Part shown: positions 61,886 to 64,000 of the stretch, one piece after another
How the letters are laid out: each line of letters begins with the position of its first letter
Position numbering within the stretch: position 1 is the stretch's first letter
Assembly: GCA_028280445.1 (NCBI GenBank)
Contig: JANQLU010000047.1
Location: 1-64,000 of the forward strand
Source: Pirellulaceae bacterium
Lineage (GTDB): Bacteria; Planctomycetota; Planctomycetia; Pirellulales; Pirellulaceae
Direction of reading: 5' to 3'
Length of the DNA stretch: 64,000 nucleotides
Position numbers and translations under genes: made by a program
The notes under the pieces: model-generated
What the model was told of the DNA's origin: nothing
What the model saw: the letters and a program-made list of their open reading frames with translations, nothing else
The model's database searches: none

Positions 61886-63886
61886 CTACGTTTCATCTTC
61901 GGCCAACACGACTAGTGCGTCATCGGGGCCCAGCGTGTACTCGACATTTTTTTCTGGGATCAGTTTTACGCCGAAATTTTTGTCCAAGAATTCTTCGTAC
62001 TTTTTAACTTTCACGCCGAGACAGATTTCCTCTCGCTGCTGTGCGATTTCGATCATGTCGGCATAATTGACCGTCACTGGAAACTCTTTGAAATACAGAC
62101 TTGCCGGTTTCAGATAGATCTCCGAACCTTCTTCACTGAACAAATCATCATAGACGCCTTTGATATCGACATCTTCACTGATCTGGGCCAACAGCATACT
62201 GACAAACCGGTTTGAGATAATGAAGTCATTCACGCCGGTTCGCGCCACCAGTGCTTGGTTTTCCGAATCGAGGATTTCAGTAATCAGTTTGATATTGCCG
62301 ACTTGTTCGCGATTGGCATCAAAGATCTGGCGAAGCAACAACAAAATGACAATCGTTTCGGAATCCGTTCGCTCCTCGTTCCCTTTTTCCTCGCCGCCCT
62401 GACTCAAAATAATAATGTTGTCATATTCAAACGGTTTGGCGGCCAGCAAACCCTGTTGAGTCAATGGATTTTCCTCGATCAAATTGATCGTAATTTCTTC
62501 CAGCTCCTGATTGATTTTTTCGATTTCGCCGACGACGGAATCATTGGGCGCCCGCAACATGATGTCGATCTGGCTGCCTTCTTTTACATAGTCGGCATAC
62601 TCTGACAAAATGATCCTGACTTTTGGCGTCCAGCCGATAATGAGATTTCTTTCAACCTCCACGGGTTTCTCGCCCCCAGCCAGAACCAGATCGCTTCGCG
62701 GTTCAGCAACATTGGTACTTTGATAATCGATCGTCGAATCGTCTTCGGCCAAAATCAAAATGGCATCGCCAGATTGCATCTGCAAATCGATTGGAGGATT
62801 GATCACAATTTCGCCGTCGCTATGACGCACTCCCATTGGGATCCCGTCGGGAAAACGATAAGCCAGTTTTCCAAACGCAATGTCGCCCCACTCCGCTTCG
62901 TGAAAATACATTTCGCACCCGTCGAACGACAGAATTTCGCCATAAACGACGCTCAATCCAACACTGCGTGATGTTTGCACTAGGATCTTGGCCAGAATTT
63001 CGTCGGTGTCGACGGTGACGGCCACCGATGAAACGTCTTCGACAATCGCTCGATTTCGATCCAGGTAAATTTCAGCCACAATCGGAACGTCCGAATCATC
63101 ATCCAACGATGCGACGGCAGCCAAAATCGTTTTAATAACAATCGAATCACTTCCCGATTTATCATGATCCGACGCCGAAGGACTGCAGCTTGCCAGACAA
63201 ATAATCGACTTGCTTTGCTCGACCGACGCGATATTGAGATTCACCAACGACGACTCTGCGCCGCTGCGCGTTACGATCCGCAGATTTTGGCGGTCGGGCA
63301 GATGCGTTTTGATATAGTCGTCCATCGCCTCTTTGTCTTCCTTGGACAAAATGACGACGCAAGGATCATCTTCGCTTTCATTGGCAATCACCAGTTCGCG
63401 CAAAATCTCGATTACACGTTCATTCCAACCGAGAATCAGTGTGTGCCCTTCCTCGACAACTTTGGAATGTCCTTTTTTTAGTTCGGCGATTTTCTGATCC
63501 ATAGCCGTGGTGATAAACGCGATGAGCGCAGAAAAAATCACAACGCCAACCATCCCCGCCAGTACAGCGGTCGTTTTGAAAAAAGGTGACGAATCAATGT
63601 CGTAAGCCATCGTTCCTGGATCGCTCAAGTGGTTGAACACCTGGTAAAACTGGTGTCCTACCTGCTGAGGCATGCTTTTTTTCGGCGAGTCAGTGCCGTC
63701 CTCCGCCTTGACGTACCGTTCGGCACCACCGGGATCAAAAATGGCAACGACTCCGCGAACCACACCGATGATCAGCAACGCGCTGAGGAACAACAGAACC
63801 AAACCAATGAAGATTGAACTGCCGCCGCGGGACATGAAATTATCGAACCGATATCGAAGCTTTTGCTTCCACGTAAATTGCGACAT
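61886..63886 (-). CDS. CASTOR/POLLUX-related ion channel with RCK-type domains
   Basis: 666 residues. Two transmembrane helices (about 25-47 and 108-130) flank a short pore-region loop; helix-loop-helix is the layout of two-helix potassium-type channels. The long cytosolic part has two nucleotide-binding RCK/TrkA-N-like domains, each with a strand-loop-helix (HTLILGWNERVIEILRELV and NLIIGWTPKVRIILSEYA), then TrkA-C-like strands (LQMQSGDAILILAEDD). The pattern matches the CASTOR/POLLUX ion-channel family (DUF1012), where calcium or potassium passage is controlled by ligand binding. It lies alone on the minus strand at the window end. Confidence 0.85.
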   Translation of the reverse strand: MSQFTWKQKLRYRFDNFMSRGGSSIFIGLVLLFLSALLIIGVVRGVVAIFDPGGAERYVKAEDGTDSPKKSMPQQVGHQFYQVFNHLSDPGTMAYDIDSSPFFKTTAVLAGMVGVVIFSALIAFITTAMDQKIAELKKGHSKVVEEGHTLILGWNERVIEILRELVIANESEDDPCVVILSKEDKEAMDDYIKTHLPDRQNLRIVTRSGAESSLVNLNIASVEQSKSIICLASCSPSASDHDKSGSDSIVIKTILAAVASLDDDSDVPIVAEIYLDRNRAIVEDVSSVAVTVDTDEILAKILVQTSRSVGLSVVYGEILSFDGCEMYFHEAEWGDIAFGKLAYRFPDGIPMGVRHSDGEIVINPPIDLQMQSGDAILILAEDDSTIDYQSTNVAEPRSDLVLAGGEKPVEVERNLIIGWTPKVRIILSEYADYVKEGSQIDIMLRAPNDSVVGEIEKINQELEEITINLIEENPLTQQGLLAAKPFEYDNIIILSQGGEEKGNEERTDSETIVILLLLRQIFDANREQVGNIKLITEILDSENQALVARTGVNDFIISNRFVSMLLAQISEDVDIKGVYDDLFSEEGSEIYLKPASLYFKEFPVTVNYADMIEIAQQREEICLGVKVKKYEEFLDKNFGVKLIPEKNVEYTLGPDDALVVLAEDET

Positions 63887-64000
63887 CTTGTCGATCCTTT
63901 AGAGATGGGGCATCAACAGCGATGACAATCTAATCCCGACAACCCGCTTGCCCGTACCCAACAGAATGTCACTAACTGTTAGTCGAAACGATAGTTGAGT

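Overview
The window looks like a chromosomal segment of a planctomycete, probably order Pirellulales. This is inferred from gene families and repeats, not from a marker-gene search. Indicators are a sulfatase, a PQQ-type beta-propeller dehydrogenase, a DUF1080 protein, a Tat-exported prenyltransferase/squalene-oxidase-repeat protein, two large membrane-anchored Ser/Thr kinases, a GGQ release-factor-like protein, a TatC with a huge loop insertion, a CASTOR/POLLUX-type channel, and abundant short palindromic intergenic repeats, including the type whose translation reads EGEAPAEP. No rRNA, tRNA, CRISPR array, prophage or transposase was seen.

Layout. 0-8.6 kb: LarA-like protein, TerB-like protein, large secreted protein, CheY-like regulator overlapping convergently with an APC permease carrying EIIA-like and RCK_C domains, and a Tat-exported repeat protein. 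8.9-19 kb: sulfatase, parvulin, LTXXQ-type protein, transketolase, Ser/Thr kinase, release-factor-like protein and FAD enzyme. 19.2-29.1 kb: PQQ-type dehydrogenase, a compact structured RNA candidate, ribosomal protein S1, endonuclease V plus a methyltransferase, VOC protein, nucleotidyltransferase-HD fusion, GreA and a coiled-coil zinc ribbon protein. 29.5-33.3 kb: dnaG and rpoD. 33.7-46.2 kb: secreted basic protein, AraC regulator, lipoprotein esterase, kinase-TPR protein with an M24 peptidase, PLP decarboxylase, Tyr-rich secreted protein, NHL-like propeller and MBL hydrolase. 46.6-50.6 kb: an active-looking trypsin-type protease followed by a PDZ-containing pseudoprotease, then ruvX and a lipase. 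50.9-64 kb: GDP-mannose and UDP-sugar pyrophosphorylases, DUF1080 protein, a two-gene membrane cassette, LRR protein, a selenoprotein, tatC, manA and an ion channel.

Most genes are housekeeping or envelope functions scattered singly or in two-gene units. Envelope and export recur: manC, UDPGP and manA make activated sugars, TatC serves the Tat substrate, and many products carry signal peptides.

The main discoveries are as follows. (1) A gene at 57870-58943 is split by an in-frame UGA inside a V-P-G-U motif with a bacterial SECIS-like hairpin behind it. It is read here as a selenoprotein joining a thioredoxin-like domain to an MsrA-like domain. (2) A short RNA unit near 21.37-21.55 kb has a 13-residue ORF with a Shine-Dalgarno sequence that matches the usual 16S tail over 12 bases. 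That sequence can pair with an internal anti-SD mimic, and the unit ends in a strong terminator. (3) A protease/pseudoprotease pair. (4) A set of composite intergenic repeats present as inverted and deleted copies.
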